64,000 bases of DNA from Pseudomonas gingeri (lineage in GTDB: Bacteria; Pseudomonadota; Gammaproteobacteria; Pseudomonadales; Pseudomonadaceae): positions 62,001 through 126,000 of the forward strand of contig NZ_JACAOR010000008.1 of the NCBI RefSeq assembly GCF_013386115.1, written 5' to 3'. Positions within the stretch are counted from its first letter, which is position 1, and every line of letters begins with the position of its first letter. The notes beneath the pieces are model-generated. The model saw nothing but the letters and a program-made list of their open reading frames with translations, made no database searches and was not told where the DNA came from. This document shows positions 53,251 through 62,367 of this stretch, one piece after another. The position numbers were made by a program, and so were the translations under genes.

Positions 53251-53379
53251 ATGATGGGGACTGAAACCGTGGCAATGAGCAGAGGGCGACTATTTCGCTT
53301 CGGAGTCGGCTGGCTGTTGCTGCTGGCGGGGATGGTGTTGCTGGTTGCCCGACTGCTGGGCTGGCTGGAAGGGCTGTAG
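53251..53379 (+). CDS. Small single-helix membrane protein
   Basis: This 42-aa ORF has the starts ATG 53251, 53254 or 53275 (MSRGRLFRFG). After two or three basic residues comes one hydrophobic helix (VGWLLLLAGMVLLVARLLGW), then a short polar end. It lies 28 bp after sodA in the same direction. No family was recognised. In P. aeruginosa, as I recall, a ZIP-type metal transporter gene lies in this position. Confidence 0.6.
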   Translation: MMGTETVAMSRGRLFRFGVGWLLLLAGMVLLVARLLGWLEGL

Positions 53380-53399
53380 CAGGGAGTCAGCCCGGTCCC

Positions 53400-53421
53400 A
53401 TGGCGTTCAGTCGAACGCCAT
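53400..53421. terminator. Hairpin between convergent small ORF and ptsO
   Basis: ATGGCGTTC (53400-53408) and GAACGCCAT (53413-53421) form a perfect 9-bp stem with an AGTC loop. No T-run follows on either strand, so it may be a weak bidirectional terminator. Confidence 0.5.
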
Positions 53422-53446
53422 CACTGCGGTGCGGCGTCGCGCCAGC

Positions 53447-53719
53447 TCAACCGCCCTCATCGAAGTAGTTGTTGATCAGCGCCACCAGTGCCGCCATCGC
53501 CTCGTCTTCCTGTTCGCCTTCGGTCTGCATGTGGATCATGGTGCCCTTGCCGGCCGCCAGCATCATCATGGCCATGATGCTCTTGCCATCGACCATGCTC
53601 TCGGGCGTACGACCTACCCGGATCTGACAGGGGTACTGACCGGCAACGCCGACGAACTTGGCGGAAGCGCGGGCATGCAAACCCAGTTTGTTGATGATTT
53701 CAATTTCCAGAGCGGGCAT
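53447..53719 (-). CDS. ptsO: NPr phosphocarrier of the nitrogen phosphotransferase system
   Basis: This 90-aa HPr-like protein has the phosphoryl-accepting His15 in NKLGLHARASAKFV and a C-terminal ALVALINNYFDEGG. It relays phosphate from EINtr (PtsP) to EIIANtr (ptsN, two genes upstream). Located 16 bp after rapZ in the rpoN-linked operon. Confidence 0.97.
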   Translation of the reverse strand: MPALEIEIINKLGLHARASAKFVGVAGQYPCQIRVGRTPESMVDGKSIMAMMMLAAGKGTMIHMQTEGEQEDEAMAALVALINNYFDEGG

Positions 53720-53735
53720 CGCGATGGTGATCCTT

Positions 53736-54593
53736 TCAGCTAAGGTCGCGGTGGCGGACCTGGACGTTCTTCAGGGATTGTTGCAGAACCTGGCCAAGGC
53801 GTTCGGTCAGGTAGACGGAGCGGTGGTGCCCGCCGGTACAGCCAATGGCAATGGTGACATAAGCCCGGTTGCTGGCGGCGAAGCGTGGCAACCATTTGAG
53901 CAGGTAGCTGGAAATGTCCTGGAACATTTCCTCGACATCCGGTTGCGCGGCCAGGTACTCGGCCACCGGGCCGTCGAGCCCGGATTGCTCGCGCAGTTCG
54001 GGTTTCCAGTACGGATTGGGCAGGCACCGTACGTCAAATACCAGGTCGGCGTCCACCGGCATGCCGCGCTTGAAGCCGAACGACTCCACCAGGAACGCGG
54101 TCCCCGGTTCCGGCTGGTTCAGCAGGCGCAGCTTGATGGTATCCCGTAGCTGGTACAGGTTGAGGTTGGTGGTGTTGACCTTGAGGTCGGCGAGGTCGGC
54201 AATCGGTCCCAGCAGGTTGCTCTCGTCGCGGATGGCTTCGGCCAGCGAACGGTTGGCGCTGCTCAGGGGATGGCGCCGGCGGGTCTCGGAGAAACGCTTG
54301 AGCAGGGTTTCCTCGTCGGCGTCCAGGTACAGCACGTCACACTGGATATGCCGGCCGCGGACTTCGTCCAGCAACTCGGGAAAACGCGACAGGTGGCTGG
54401 GCAGGTTGCGCGCGTCAATGGACACGGCGACCAGCGGTTGTGCCAGCTCGGTATGGATCAGCGCCCGCTCGGCCAGTTCCGGCAGCAGGCCGGCCGGCAG
54501 GTTGTCGATGCAGTAATAGCCGTTGTCCTCGAGGACATCGAGGGCAGTGCTTTTACCTGAGCCGGAGCGACCGCTGACGATGATCAAGCGCAT
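53736..54593 (-). CDS. rapZ: RNase adapter protein RapZ
   Basis: This 285-aa nucleotide-binding protein has the Walker A motif GRSGSGKS (residues 8-15), Walker B-like DVLYLDADEETLLKRFSETRR, and a C-terminal phosphofructokinase-like domain with AIGCTGGHHRSVYL, the part that binds sRNA or metabolites in E. coli. In enterics it delivers the GlmZ sRNA to RNase E. It follows ptsN by 2 bp. Confidence 0.96.
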   Translation of the reverse strand: MRLIIVSGRSGSGKSTALDVLEDNGYYCIDNLPAGLLPELAERALIHTELAQPLVAVSIDARNLPSHLSRFPELLDEVRGRHIQCDVLYLDADEETLLKRFSETRRRHPLSSANRSLAEAIRDESNLLGPIADLADLKVNTTNLNLYQLRDTIKLRLLNQPEPGTAFLVESFGFKRGMPVDADLVFDVRCLPNPYWKPELREQSGLDGPVAEYLAAQPDVEEMFQDISSYLLKWLPRFAASNRAYVTIAIGCTGGHHRSVYLTERLGQVLQQSLKNVQVRHRDLS

Positions 54594-54595
54594 GA

Positions 54596-55060
54596 TTAAT
54601 GACCGTTCTGTACGTCCAGGACAACCTGATACAGGGCTTCATTGCTCGGTGCGCTACGCAGGCGGTCACGTACCTCCTTGCGATCGAGCATGCTGGCGAT
54701 CTGCCGGAGCAGTTCCAGGTGCGCATCGGTGGCGGCCTGCGGGACCAGCAGTACGAACAGCAGGTCGACCGGGGCACCGTCGATGGCGTCGAAATCGATG
54801 GGAGCGTCCAGGTGCATCAGGGCACTGATGGGCGACTCGCAACCTTTGAGGCGGCAGTGGGGAATGGCGATGCCGTTGCCAAAACCGGTCGAGCCGAGTT
54901 TTTCACGGGCAATCAGGCTCTCGTAGACATCCTGCATTTCCAGATCAGGCACTTCACGGGCGATCAGGTTGGCAATTTGTTCGAGGGCGCGTTTTTTACT
55001 GCCGCCCGGCACGTTCACCAGGGAACGGCCGGGGGTCAGGATGTTTTCAAGTCGAATCAT
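54596..55060 (-). CDS. ptsN: PTS IIA-like nitrogen regulatory protein EIIANtr
   Basis: This 154-aa protein has the phosphorylation site His68 in GFGNGIAIPHCRLKG and FVLLVPQAATDAHLELLRQIA. It receives phosphate from NPr and regulates potassium and nitrogen-linked processes through its phosphorylation state. It lies between hpf and rapZ. Confidence 0.97.
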   Translation of the reverse strand: MIRLENILTPGRSLVNVPGGSKKRALEQIANLIAREVPDLEMQDVYESLIAREKLGSTGFGNGIAIPHCRLKGCESPISALMHLDAPIDFDAIDGAPVDLLFVLLVPQAATDAHLELLRQIASMLDRKEVRDRLRSAPSNEALYQVVLDVQNGH

Positions 55061-55069
55061 GGGTGGGTG

Positions 55070-55375
55070 TTAGCGACCTGTACCTTGGAGCAGGTGCAGG
55101 TTCTTTTCCTTATGCTTTTTCAGTTGGCGGTCCAGCTTGTCGGTAAGCAGGTCGATCGCGGCATACATGTCGTCATGTTCGGCGTTGGCGACCACCTCAC
55201 CACCGTGAATGTGCAGAGTGGCTTCGATTTTCTGCTTCAGTTTTTCGACGGCCATTGTCACCTGTACGTTGGTGATCTTGTCGAAGTGGCGCTCTAATCG
55301 GTCGAGCTTCTCGCCGATGTAGGCACGCAGGGGTTCGGTCACTTCCAGTTGGTGTCCACTGATGTTGACTTGCAT
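55070..55375 (-). CDS. hpf: Ribosome hibernation promoting factor (short form)
   Basis: This 101-aa protein starts MQVNISGHQLEVTEPLRAYI and contains ATLHIHGGEVVANAEHDDMYAAIDLLTDKL (split here at HGGEVVANAEHDDMYAAID). It promotes 100S dimers or inactive 70S ribosomes in stationary phase. It lacks the dimerising C-terminal domain of long HPF. ATG 55375 is selected by homology. Downstream of rpoN. Confidence 0.96.
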   Translation of the reverse strand: MQVNISGHQLEVTEPLRAYIGEKLDRLERHFDKITNVQVTMAVEKLKQKIEATLHIHGGEVVANAEHDDMYAAIDLLTDKLDRQLKKHKEKNLHLLQGTGR

Positions 55376-55452
55376 ACAGCTTCTCCTTCGTTGCCAGTGC
55401 ATAAAGCGGCAGGCGTATGCCTGCCACTGGAACGCTGTGGCACGCCCGGCGG

Positions 55453-56946
55453 TTACATCAACCGCTTCCGTTCGCTGGAAGGCGCGATCCCGAGGGACTC
55501 GCGGTACTTGGCGACGGTACGACGGGCGACCTGAATGCCTTGTGCCTCCAGTAAACCAGCGATCTTGCTGTCACTCAACGGCTTTTTCTGATTTTCCGCC
55601 GCAACCAGTTTCTTGATGATCGCGCGGATCGCCGTGGACGAGCATTCGCCGCCTTCGGAGGTGCTGACATGGCTGGAGAAAAAGTATTTCAGCTCATAAA
55701 TACCGCGGGGGGTATGCATGAATTTCTGCGTGGTGACCCGGGAAATCGTCGACTCGTGCATGCCCACGGCTTCGGCGATGTCATGCAGGACCAGCGGCTT
55801 CATCGCTTCATCGCCATATTCCAGGAAACCGCGCTGGTGCTCGACGATCTGGGTGGCGACCTTCATCAGGGTTTCGTTGCGGCTCTGCAGGCTCTTGATG
55901 AACCAGCGGGCTTCCTGCAACTGGTTGCGCATGAAGGTGTTGTCGGCGCTGGTATCGGCACGGCGGACAAAACCGGCGTACTGCGGATTGACCCGCAGGC
56001 GTGGCACCGACTCCTGGTTCAGTTCCACCAGCCAGCGCTCGTTGTCCTTGCGCACGATGACGTCGGGCACCACGTATTCGGCTTCGGTGGACTCGATCTG
56101 CGAGCCCGGGCGCGGGTTGAGGCTCTGCACCAGCTCGATGACCTGGCGCAGCTCGTCTTCCTTGAGCTTCATGCGGCGCATCAGCTGGCTGTAGTCGCGG
56201 CTGCCCAGCAGGTCGATGTAGTCGCTGACCAGGCGTTGCGCTTCGCTCAGCCACGGGGTCTTGGCCGGCAGCTGGCGCAATTGCAGCAGCAGGCATTCGC
56301 CGAGGTTGCGCGCGCCGATGCCGGCCGGTTCGAACTGCTGGATGCGGTGCAGGACGGCTTCGATCTCGTCGAGCTCGATATCCAGTTCCGGATCGAAGGC
56401 GTCGAGGATTTCCTCGAGAGTCTCATCCAGGTAGCCCTGATTGTTGATGCAGTCGATCAGGGTCACGGCGATCAGCCGGTCGGTGTCGGACATCGGGGCC
56501 AGGTTCAGCTGCCACAGCAGGTGGCTTTGCAGGCTTTCCCCGGCGGATGTACGGGTGGTGAAGTCCCACTCGTCGTCATCGTTGCTGGGCAGGCTGCTGG
56601 CGCTGGTCTGGTAGACGTCTTCCCAGGCGGTGTCGACCGGGAGTTCGTTGGGAATGCGTTCGTTCCAGTCGCCTTCCTCGAGGTTGTCGACCGTGGGCGC
56701 GGTTTCCTGGTAGGAGGGTTCCTGGACGTCGGTGTTGGGTTTTTGCTCGGCGTTGTCGGCCAGTGGATCGGCATTATCGAAGTCGTCGCCTTCTTCCTGG
56801 CGTTCGAGCATCGGATTGGATTCCAGGGCCTCCTGGATTTCCTGCTGAAGGTCCAGGGTCGACAATTGGAGCAGGCGGATGGCCTGTTGCAGCTGCGGTG
56901 TCATCGTCAGCTGCTGGCCCATTCTCAGGACTAGCGATGGTTTCAT
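55453..56946 (-). CDS. rpoN: RNA polymerase sigma-54 factor
   Basis: This 497-aa factor has the glutamine-rich activator-interacting region I (MKPSLVLRMGQQLTMTPQLQ), an acidic region II (about residues 50-125), the core-binding region and the C-terminal RpoN box ARRTVAKYRE at about 474-483 that binds the -24 element. It controls nitrogen use, motility and other functions with ATPase activators. The 186-bp gap to lptB holds its own promoter. Confidence 0.99.
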   Translation of the reverse strand: MKPSLVLRMGQQLTMTPQLQQAIRLLQLSTLDLQQEIQEALESNPMLERQEEGDDFDNADPLADNAEQKPNTDVQEPSYQETAPTVDNLEEGDWNERIPNELPVDTAWEDVYQTSASSLPSNDDDEWDFTTRTSAGESLQSHLLWQLNLAPMSDTDRLIAVTLIDCINNQGYLDETLEEILDAFDPELDIELDEIEAVLHRIQQFEPAGIGARNLGECLLLQLRQLPAKTPWLSEAQRLVSDYIDLLGSRDYSQLMRRMKLKEDELRQVIELVQSLNPRPGSQIESTEAEYVVPDVIVRKDNERWLVELNQESVPRLRVNPQYAGFVRRADTSADNTFMRNQLQEARWFIKSLQSRNETLMKVATQIVEHQRGFLEYGDEAMKPLVLHDIAEAVGMHESTISRVTTQKFMHTPRGIYELKYFFSSHVSTSEGGECSSTAIRAIIKKLVAAENQKKPLSDSKIAGLLEAQGIQVARRTVAKYRESLGIAPSSERKRLM

Positions 56947-57132
56947 GGCAGGGGCTTAACACCTTATTTGCCGGCGCGCATGCGCCATCCACTACAGGGC
57001 GCCGAAGCGCCAAACATAAGCAAATTATATGCCTGAAACCGGAGTGTTTGCCTAGAGCGCTGTAACAATAAAAGCATGTGACGCTTTATCGAACATTCCG
57101 GCGCTCAGGCGGGCGGTCAAACACCGTCGGGC

Positions 57133-57858
57133 TTACAGGCGGAACTCATGGCCCAGATAGACTTCCTTGACCAGCTCGTTGGCCAGGATGGTGGCCGAAT
57201 CGCCTTCGGCGATCAGTTGCCCATCATTGACGATATAAGCGGTTTCGCAGATGTCCAGGGTCTCGCGGACGTTGTGGTCGGTGATCAGTACACCGATGCC
57301 CTTGGCCTTGAGGTGATGGATGATCTGCTTGATGTCGCCCACGGAAATCGGGTCGACACCGGCGAACGGTTCGTCCAGCAGGATGAACTTGGGCGCGGTG
57401 GCCAGGGCGCGGGCGATTTCCACCCGGCGGCGTTCACCACCGGACAGGCTCATGCCGAGGTTGTCACGGATATGGCTGATGTGGAATTCCTGCAGCAGGC
57501 TTTCCAGTTCCTTGCGCCGGGCGGCCTTGTCGAGTTCCTTGCGGGTCTCGAGGATCGCCATGATGTTGTCGGCCACCGAGAGCTTGCGGAAGATCGAGGC
57601 TTCCTGGGGCAGGTAGCCGATACCCGCGCGCGCGCGGCCGTGCATCGGCTGGTGGCTGACGTCCTGGTCGTCGATCAGCACGCGACCCTGGTCGGCCTGG
57701 ACCAGGCCGACGATCATGTAGAAGCAGGTGGTCTTGCCGGCACCGTTGGGGCCGAGCAGGCCGACAATCTGGCCGCTTTCGATCGACAGGCTGACGTCAC
57801 GCACCACCTGGCGACTCTTGTAGGCTTTGGCCAGATGCTGAGCTTTCAAAATTGCCAT
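57133..57858 (-). CDS. lptB: LPS export ABC transporter ATP-binding protein LptB
   Basis: This 241-aa ATPase has Walker A GPNGAGKTT (residues 36-44), Q-loop region GYLPQEASIFRKLSV, signature LSGGERRRVEIARAL and Walker B FILLDEPFAGVDP. It energises LPS extraction from the inner membrane with LptFG. The ATG overlaps the lptA stop (TAATG). Confidence 0.98.
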   Translation of the reverse strand: MAILKAQHLAKAYKSRQVVRDVSLSIESGQIVGLLGPNGAGKTTCFYMIVGLVQADQGRVLIDDQDVSHQPMHGRARAGIGYLPQEASIFRKLSVADNIMAILETRKELDKAARRKELESLLQEFHISHIRDNLGMSLSGGERRRVEIARALATAPKFILLDEPFAGVDPISVGDIKQIIHHLKAKGIGVLITDHNVRETLDICETAYIVNDGQLIAEGDSATILANELVKEVYLGHEFRL

Positions 57859-58403
57859 TACTGGGCCTTTTGCTCGTCAGTTTTCTTTTTCGGTTGGATA
57901 ACCATGTCGATGCGCTGGCGTGGCGTGGTGATCGGCGTGCCATTGGCGCGACCGGCGGTAGCCACCTGCTTCACCGTGTCGTAGACGATCTTCTCGCCTT
58001 CGGTGGTGTTGCCATCGTTGATCACCTTGGCCTGGTCGATCAGGACGATGCGGTTCTGTTGCGCATGGTACTGGATGGTCTTGCCGTAGCCCTTGACCGG
58101 CTGTGGGTCGGTGGCTTTCTGCCGCTGTTCGAAGTAGGCCAGGTTGCCCACAGAGGTCACCACGTCGATGGCGCCGTCCTTGGTGCGGGTGAGCGTCACG
58201 GTATTACCCTTAACGATCATCGAACCCTGAGTGATGATGACGTCGCCCTTGTAGGTGGCGATACCTTGCTTGTCATCCAGTTGAGCGTCGTCAGCTTGAA
58301 TGCGGATGGGCTGCTCGCTGTCGTTCGGCAGAGCCCAGGCGCTCACGCTTCCCAGTGCTGCGCCCAGGCTGAGCAAAATCGGGAGGGTTTTAACGAGACT
58401 CAT
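57858..58403 (-). CDS. lptA: LPS transport periplasmic protein LptA
   Basis: This 181-aa periplasmic bridge protein has a signal peptide (LPILLSLGAALGSVSAWA, probable cut before LPND) and an OstA-like beta-jellyroll (IRIQADDAQLDDKQGIATYK, GDVIITQGSMIVKGNTVTL). It overlaps the lptC stop by 14 bp and lptB by 1 bp. Confidence 0.96.
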   Translation of the reverse strand: MSLVKTLPILLSLGAALGSVSAWALPNDSEQPIRIQADDAQLDDKQGIATYKGDVIITQGSMIVKGNTVTLTRTKDGAIDVVTSVGNLAYFEQRQKATDPQPVKGYGKTIQYHAQQNRIVLIDQAKVINDGNTTEGEKIVYDTVKQVATAGRANGTPITTPRQRIDMVIQPKKKTDEQKAQ

Positions 58404-58962
58404 ACTGTCCTCTTACGTTCGATAGCAGGTGCATCCTGCTTTCTTCCAAATAGGCTTTCATGCCTGTGCCCGTGGTCACGCCGTTGGGGCCGTCGATTCT
58501 AACGGCTTGCTCGGTCTGCGCATATTGCTTCTGCGGGAATACTGTCATTCGGCTACTGGTGATGACGATATTGCGTTGCTTCTCATCGGTGCGCGCGATG
58601 CGTACCGAGTCGATCAGTTCGACCTGGGTGCCGTCCGGATTGACCTCGGCGCGCTCGCTCTGGACATGCCAGGGGAAGGCCGTGCCGCGATAGAGTTGCA
58701 GGTCGGGCTTGGTCACCAGGGTCACATCGGACACCTTGAGGTGCTCGACCTTGTCGCCGGTCATGTCGTACTGCACCTTGCCGTCGGGCATGTACTGGAC
58801 GCTGTGGGCGTTGATCGCATAGTAGTCGACGAGCGTGCTGTCGACTGGCGCGGCCGTCTGTTCCAGGAAGCGTTCCGGGCTGATGTTCCAGTAGCCAACA
58901 GCCGCGAACAGGGCGGCAATAACTGCGAACAGCACAATATTGCGAATTTTCTTGCTCAGCAT
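58390..58962 (-). CDS. lptC: LPS export inner-membrane protein LptC
   Basis: This 190-aa bitopic protein has an N-terminal membrane helix (IRNIVLFAVIAALFAAVGYW) and a periplasmic jellyroll with YDMTGDKVEHLKVSDVTLVT and AEVNPDGTQVELIDSV. It hands LPS from LptBFG to LptA. It lies 8 bp after kdsC. Confidence 0.96.
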   Translation of the reverse strand: MLSKKIRNIVLFAVIAALFAAVGYWNISPERFLEQTAAPVDSTLVDYYAINAHSVQYMPDGKVQYDMTGDKVEHLKVSDVTLVTKPDLQLYRGTAFPWHVQSERAEVNPDGTQVELIDSVRIARTDEKQRNIVITSSRMTVFPQKQYAQTEQAVRIDGPNGVTTGTGMKAYLEESRMHLLSNVRGQYESR

Positions 58963-58970
58963 AAATAGCT

Positions 58971-59495
58971 CTACAGGTAGGCGGCGTGGGCCGCTTCAAG
59001 GCTGTCCTGGGCACGCAGGATCAACTCGCAGAATTCGCGGGCGGCACCTTCGCCGCCACGGGCCTGGGTGACACCGTGCGCGTGCTCGCGGACAAAACCC
59101 GCGGCGTTGGCCACGGCCATGCCCAGCCCGACGCGACGGATCACCGGCAGGTCCGGCAGGTCGTCGCCCAGATAGGCAACCTGTTCATAGCTTAGGCCGA
59201 GTTCGGCCAGCAGGGCGTCAAGCACCACCAGTTTGTCTTCACGACCCTGGAACACGTGCGGGATACCGAGGTTCTTCGCGCGCCGCTCGACCAGCGTGGT
59301 CTTGCGGCCGCTGATGATAGCGGTTTGCACGCCCGCGGCCATCAGCATCTTGATGCCCTGGCCGTCCAGGGTGCTGAACGACTTGAATTCGGTGCCGTCT
59401 TCGAGAAAGTACAGGCGACCGTCGGTCAGTACGCCGTCGACGTCGAAGACCGCCAGCTTGATGTGCTTGCCGCGTTGCAGCAGATCGGTGCTCAT
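58971..59495 (-). CDS. kdsC: 3-deoxy-D-manno-octulosonate 8-phosphate phosphatase
   Basis: This 174-aa HAD phosphatase has the nucleophile motif FDVDGVLTDG (Asp18, Asp20) and later motifs ISGRKTTLVERRAKNLGIPH and AYLGDDLPDLPVI. It makes Kdo from Kdo-8-P for LPS core. Its start follows the kdsD stop directly (TAAATG). Confidence 0.97.
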   Translation of the reverse strand: MSTDLLQRGKHIKLAVFDVDGVLTDGRLYFLEDGTEFKSFSTLDGQGIKMLMAAGVQTAIISGRKTTLVERRAKNLGIPHVFQGREDKLVVLDALLAELGLSYEQVAYLGDDLPDLPVIRRVGLGMAVANAAGFVREHAHGVTQARGGEGAAREFCELILRAQDSLEAAHAAYL

Positions 59496-60470
59496 TTACA
59501 TCACTCCCGCGCGCAGCAAGTCGTGCATGTTCAAGGCGCCCACCGGGCGATCCTCGTCATCGACTACGACCAGTGCGCTGATTTTATGGTCTTCCATGAT
59601 CTTCAGGGCTTCGGCAGCGAGCATCTCGGCCCGCGCGGTCTTACCGTGGGGGGTCATGACGTCCTCGATCAGGGCACTGTGGATATCGATGGTGCGATCC
59701 AGGGTGCGGCGCAGGTCGCCATCGGTAAAGATCCCGGCGAGGCGGCCATCGGCCTCGACGATCACAGTCATGCCCAGGCCTTTGCGAGTCATTTCCATTA
59801 GTGCGTTTTTTAACAGCGTGCCGCGCAATACCTGCGGCAGCTCGTCGCCGGCATGCATGACGTTTTCCACTTTCAGCAACAGGCGGCGGCCGAGGGCGCC
59901 ACCCGGATGGGAAAAGGCGAAGTCTTCGGCGGTGAAGCCACGGGCTTCCAGTAGCGCGACGGCGAGGGCATCGCCCATCACCAGCGCGGCGGTGGTCGAG
60001 GAGGTGGGCGCCAGGTTCAGCGGGCAGGCCTCGTGCTCGACATGCACGTTCAGGTTGACCTCGGCGGCCTTGGCCAGCGGCGAATCCGGGTTGCCGGTCA
60101 GGCTGATCAACTGGATGCCCAGACGCTTGATCAACGGCAGCAGGGTAACGATTTCCGCGGTCGAGCCGGAATTGGACAGCGCCAGGATGATGTCATCCCG
60201 GGTGATCATGCCCATGTCGCCGTGGCTGGCTTCCGCCGGATGGACAAAAAAAGCCGTGGTGCCGGTGCTGGCCAGGGTCGCGGCGATCTTGTTGCCGATA
60301 TGCCCGGACTTGCCCATGCCGACCACGACCACGCGGCCTTTGCTGGCCAGAATCATCTCGCAAGCGCGTACGAAATCTGCGTCGATATGGGCCAACAAGC
60401 CTTCTACGGCTTCTACTTCGAGGCGGATGGTGCGTTGTGCCGATTGAATCAGGTCGCTGGATTGGCTCAT
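59496..60470 (-). CDS. kdsD: D-arabinose-5-phosphate isomerase
   Basis: This 324-aa enzyme interconverts Ru5P and A5P, the first step of Kdo synthesis. It has a SIS domain (VVVVGMGKSGHIGNKIAATL, HPAEASHGDMGMI, LSNSGSTAEIV) and two C-terminal CBS domains from about residue 205 (VMHAGDELPQV, ITFTDGDLRR-like IFTDGDLRRTLD). ATG 60470 is chosen over the longer frame by homology. Confidence 0.97.
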   Translation of the reverse strand: MSQSSDLIQSAQRTIRLEVEAVEGLLAHIDADFVRACEMILASKGRVVVVGMGKSGHIGNKIAATLASTGTTAFFVHPAEASHGDMGMITRDDIILALSNSGSTAEIVTLLPLIKRLGIQLISLTGNPDSPLAKAAEVNLNVHVEHEACPLNLAPTSSTTAALVMGDALAVALLEARGFTAEDFAFSHPGGALGRRLLLKVENVMHAGDELPQVLRGTLLKNALMEMTRKGLGMTVIVEADGRLAGIFTDGDLRRTLDRTIDIHSALIEDVMTPHGKTARAEMLAAEALKIMEDHKISALVVVDDEDRPVGALNMHDLLRAGVM

Positions 60471-60760
60471 GTCAGAAATCGTATTAGCCTGATGAAAAGG
60501 CGCGATTATAGCGGCAATGAACGATTCCCTCACGCTTGATCGTTGCGCTTTGCTTATTGAGTGTAGGACCCTGCCGTCAGTTTTCACCCCGCAGTGTGTC
60601 AAAACGGGCTGTACCTATCCTGAACAAGCACGGCTTCGGCCTTGGGCGCCTCGTATCAGCAATGATATAGTTCGCGACCAGTTCGGCCCGCTCAGGAAGT
60701 GCGCGCCTCTTTTACAGAGGCCTGGTGTCCGAGTCAGAGGCTGCATCGCAAGGAGTTTAG
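60471..60760. other. Divergent intergenic region kdsD-mlaF
   Basis: These 290 bp separate the kdsD-kdsC-lptCAB and mla operons. A -10-like TATAAT on the minus strand (60505-60510) lies 35 bp before kdsD, and a plus-strand promoter candidate is listed separately. No ORF or RNA gene was recognised. Confidence 0.6.
60642..60671 (+). promoter_or_regulatory. Predicted sigma-70 promoter of mlaFEDCB
   Basis: TTGGGC (60642-60647) and TATAGT (60666-60671) are separated by 18 bp, about 90 bp before the mlaF start codon, giving a plausible sigma-70 promoter with an untranslated leader. Confidence 0.5.
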
Positions 60761-61570
60761 ATGAGCGCCGATAACGCCTACGCGGTCGAGCTGAAGGGTG
60801 TCACCTTCAAGCGCGGCGCGCGCAGCATCTTCAATAATGTCGATATTCGCATTCCGCGGGGCAAGGTCACCGGCATCATGGGGCCCTCCGGATGCGGCAA
60901 GACCACCCTGTTGCGGCTGATGGGTGCCCAGTTGCGTCCGAGCAGCGGCGAGGTGTGGGTCAACGGTCAGAATCTTCCGACGTTATCCCGTGGCGATCTG
61001 TTCGACGCCCGCAAGCACATGGGCGTCCTGTTCCAGAGCGGCGCGCTGTTCACCGATCTCGATGTCTTCGAAAACGTCGCCTTTCCGCTACGGGTCCACA
61101 CCGAGCTGCCGGAAGAGATGATCCGCGATATCGTCCTGCTCAAGCTGCAGGCGGTCGGCCTGCGCGGTGCGGTCGACCTGATGCCGGACGAGCTGTCCGG
61201 CGGCATGAAGCGTCGCGTGGCGCTGGCGCGGGCGATTGCCCTCGACCCGCAGATCCTCATGTACGACGAGCCTTTCGTGGGGCAGGACCCGATCGCCATG
61301 GGCGTGCTGGTGCGCCTGATCCGCCTGCTCAACGATGCGCTGGGGATTACCAGTATCGTGGTGTCCCATGACCTGGCGGAAACCGCGAGCATTGCCGACT
61401 ACCTCTATGTGGTAGGCGACGGGCAGGTGCTGGGGCAGGGCACGCCCGAAGAGCTGATGAACGCCGACAACCCGCGTATCCGCCAGTTCATGACCGGCGA
61501 TCCGGACGGGCCCGTGCCGTTCCATTATCCGGCGTCGGATTACCGCGCAGACCTGTTGGGGAAGCGCTGA
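60761..61570 (+). CDS. mlaF: Phospholipid ABC transporter ATP-binding protein MlaF
   Basis: This 269-aa ATPase has Walker A GPSGCGKTT (residues 41-49), signature ELSGGMKRRVALARAIALDP and Walker B QILMYDEPFVGQDPI. With MlaEDB it drives phospholipid transport that keeps outer-membrane lipid asymmetry. AAGGAG precedes the ATG; the stop overlaps mlaE (TGATG). Confidence 0.97.
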   Translation: MSADNAYAVELKGVTFKRGARSIFNNVDIRIPRGKVTGIMGPSGCGKTTLLRLMGAQLRPSSGEVWVNGQNLPTLSRGDLFDARKHMGVLFQSGALFTDLDVFENVAFPLRVHTELPEEMIRDIVLLKLQAVGLRGAVDLMPDELSGGMKRRVALARAIALDPQILMYDEPFVGQDPIAMGVLVRLIRLLNDALGITSIVVSHDLAETASIADYLYVVGDGQVLGQGTPEELMNADNPRIRQFMTGDPDGPVPFHYPASDYRADLLGKR

Positions 61571-62367
61571 TGCGCAAGAAATCATTAATCGAGAGAATTC
61601 GCCTGTTCGGGCGCTCGGGCATCGATGTGCTCGCGGTGCTCGGGCGTTCGACGCTGTTCCTGTTCCATGTGCTGTTCGGTCGCGGCGGGATCGGCGGAGG
61701 TTTCGGCCTGCTGGTCAGGCAACTGCACTCCGTGGGGGTGATGTCCCTGGTGATCATCGTCGTGTCCGGGGTGTTCATCGGCATGGTGCTGGCGCTGCAG
61801 GGCTTCAATATCCTTTCCAGCTATGGCTCCGAACAGGCGGTGGGGCAGATGGTCGCCCTGACGTTGCTGCGCGAGCTGGGGCCGGTGGTGACCGCCCTGC
61901 TGTTCGCCGGTCGCGCCGGTTCGGCGCTGACTGCGGAAATCGGCAACATGAAATCCACCGAGCAGCTTTCCAGCCTGGAGATGATCGGCGTCGATCCACT
62001 CAAGTATATTGTCGCGCCACGGCTGTGGGCCGGCTTCATTTCCCTGCCGCTGCTGGCGATGATCTTCAGTGTGGTCGGGATCTGGGGCGGTTCGTGGGTG
62101 GCGGTGGACTGGCTGGGTGTCTACGACGGCTCGTACTGGGCCAATATGCAGAACAGCGTGACCTTCAGCGGTGACGTGCTGAACGGGATTATCAAAAGTA
62201 TCGTGTTCGCCTTCGTGGTGACCTGGATTGCCGTGTTTCAAGGCTACGACTGTGAACCCACCTCGGAAGGGATCAGCCGTGCCACGACCAAGACCGTGGT
62301 CTATGCCTCGCTGGCAGTCCTCGGCCTGGACTTTATTCTGACCGCCTTGATGTTTGGAGATTTCTGA
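61570..62367 (+). CDS. mlaE: Phospholipid ABC transporter permease MlaE
   Basis: This 265-aa permease has five hydrophobic helices and the MlaE family signature LLRELGPVVTALLFAGRAGS plus EQLSSLEMIGVDPLKYIVAP. Its stop overlaps the mlaD ATG (TGATG). Confidence 0.97.
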   Translation: MRKKSLIERIRLFGRSGIDVLAVLGRSTLFLFHVLFGRGGIGGGFGLLVRQLHSVGVMSLVIIVVSGVFIGMVLALQGFNILSSYGSEQAVGQMVALTLLRELGPVVTALLFAGRAGSALTAEIGNMKSTEQLSSLEMIGVDPLKYIVAPRLWAGFISLPLLAMIFSVVGIWGGSWVAVDWLGVYDGSYWANMQNSVTFSGDVLNGIIKSIVFAFVVTWIAVFQGYDCEPTSEGISRATTKTVVYASLAVLGLDFILTALMFGDF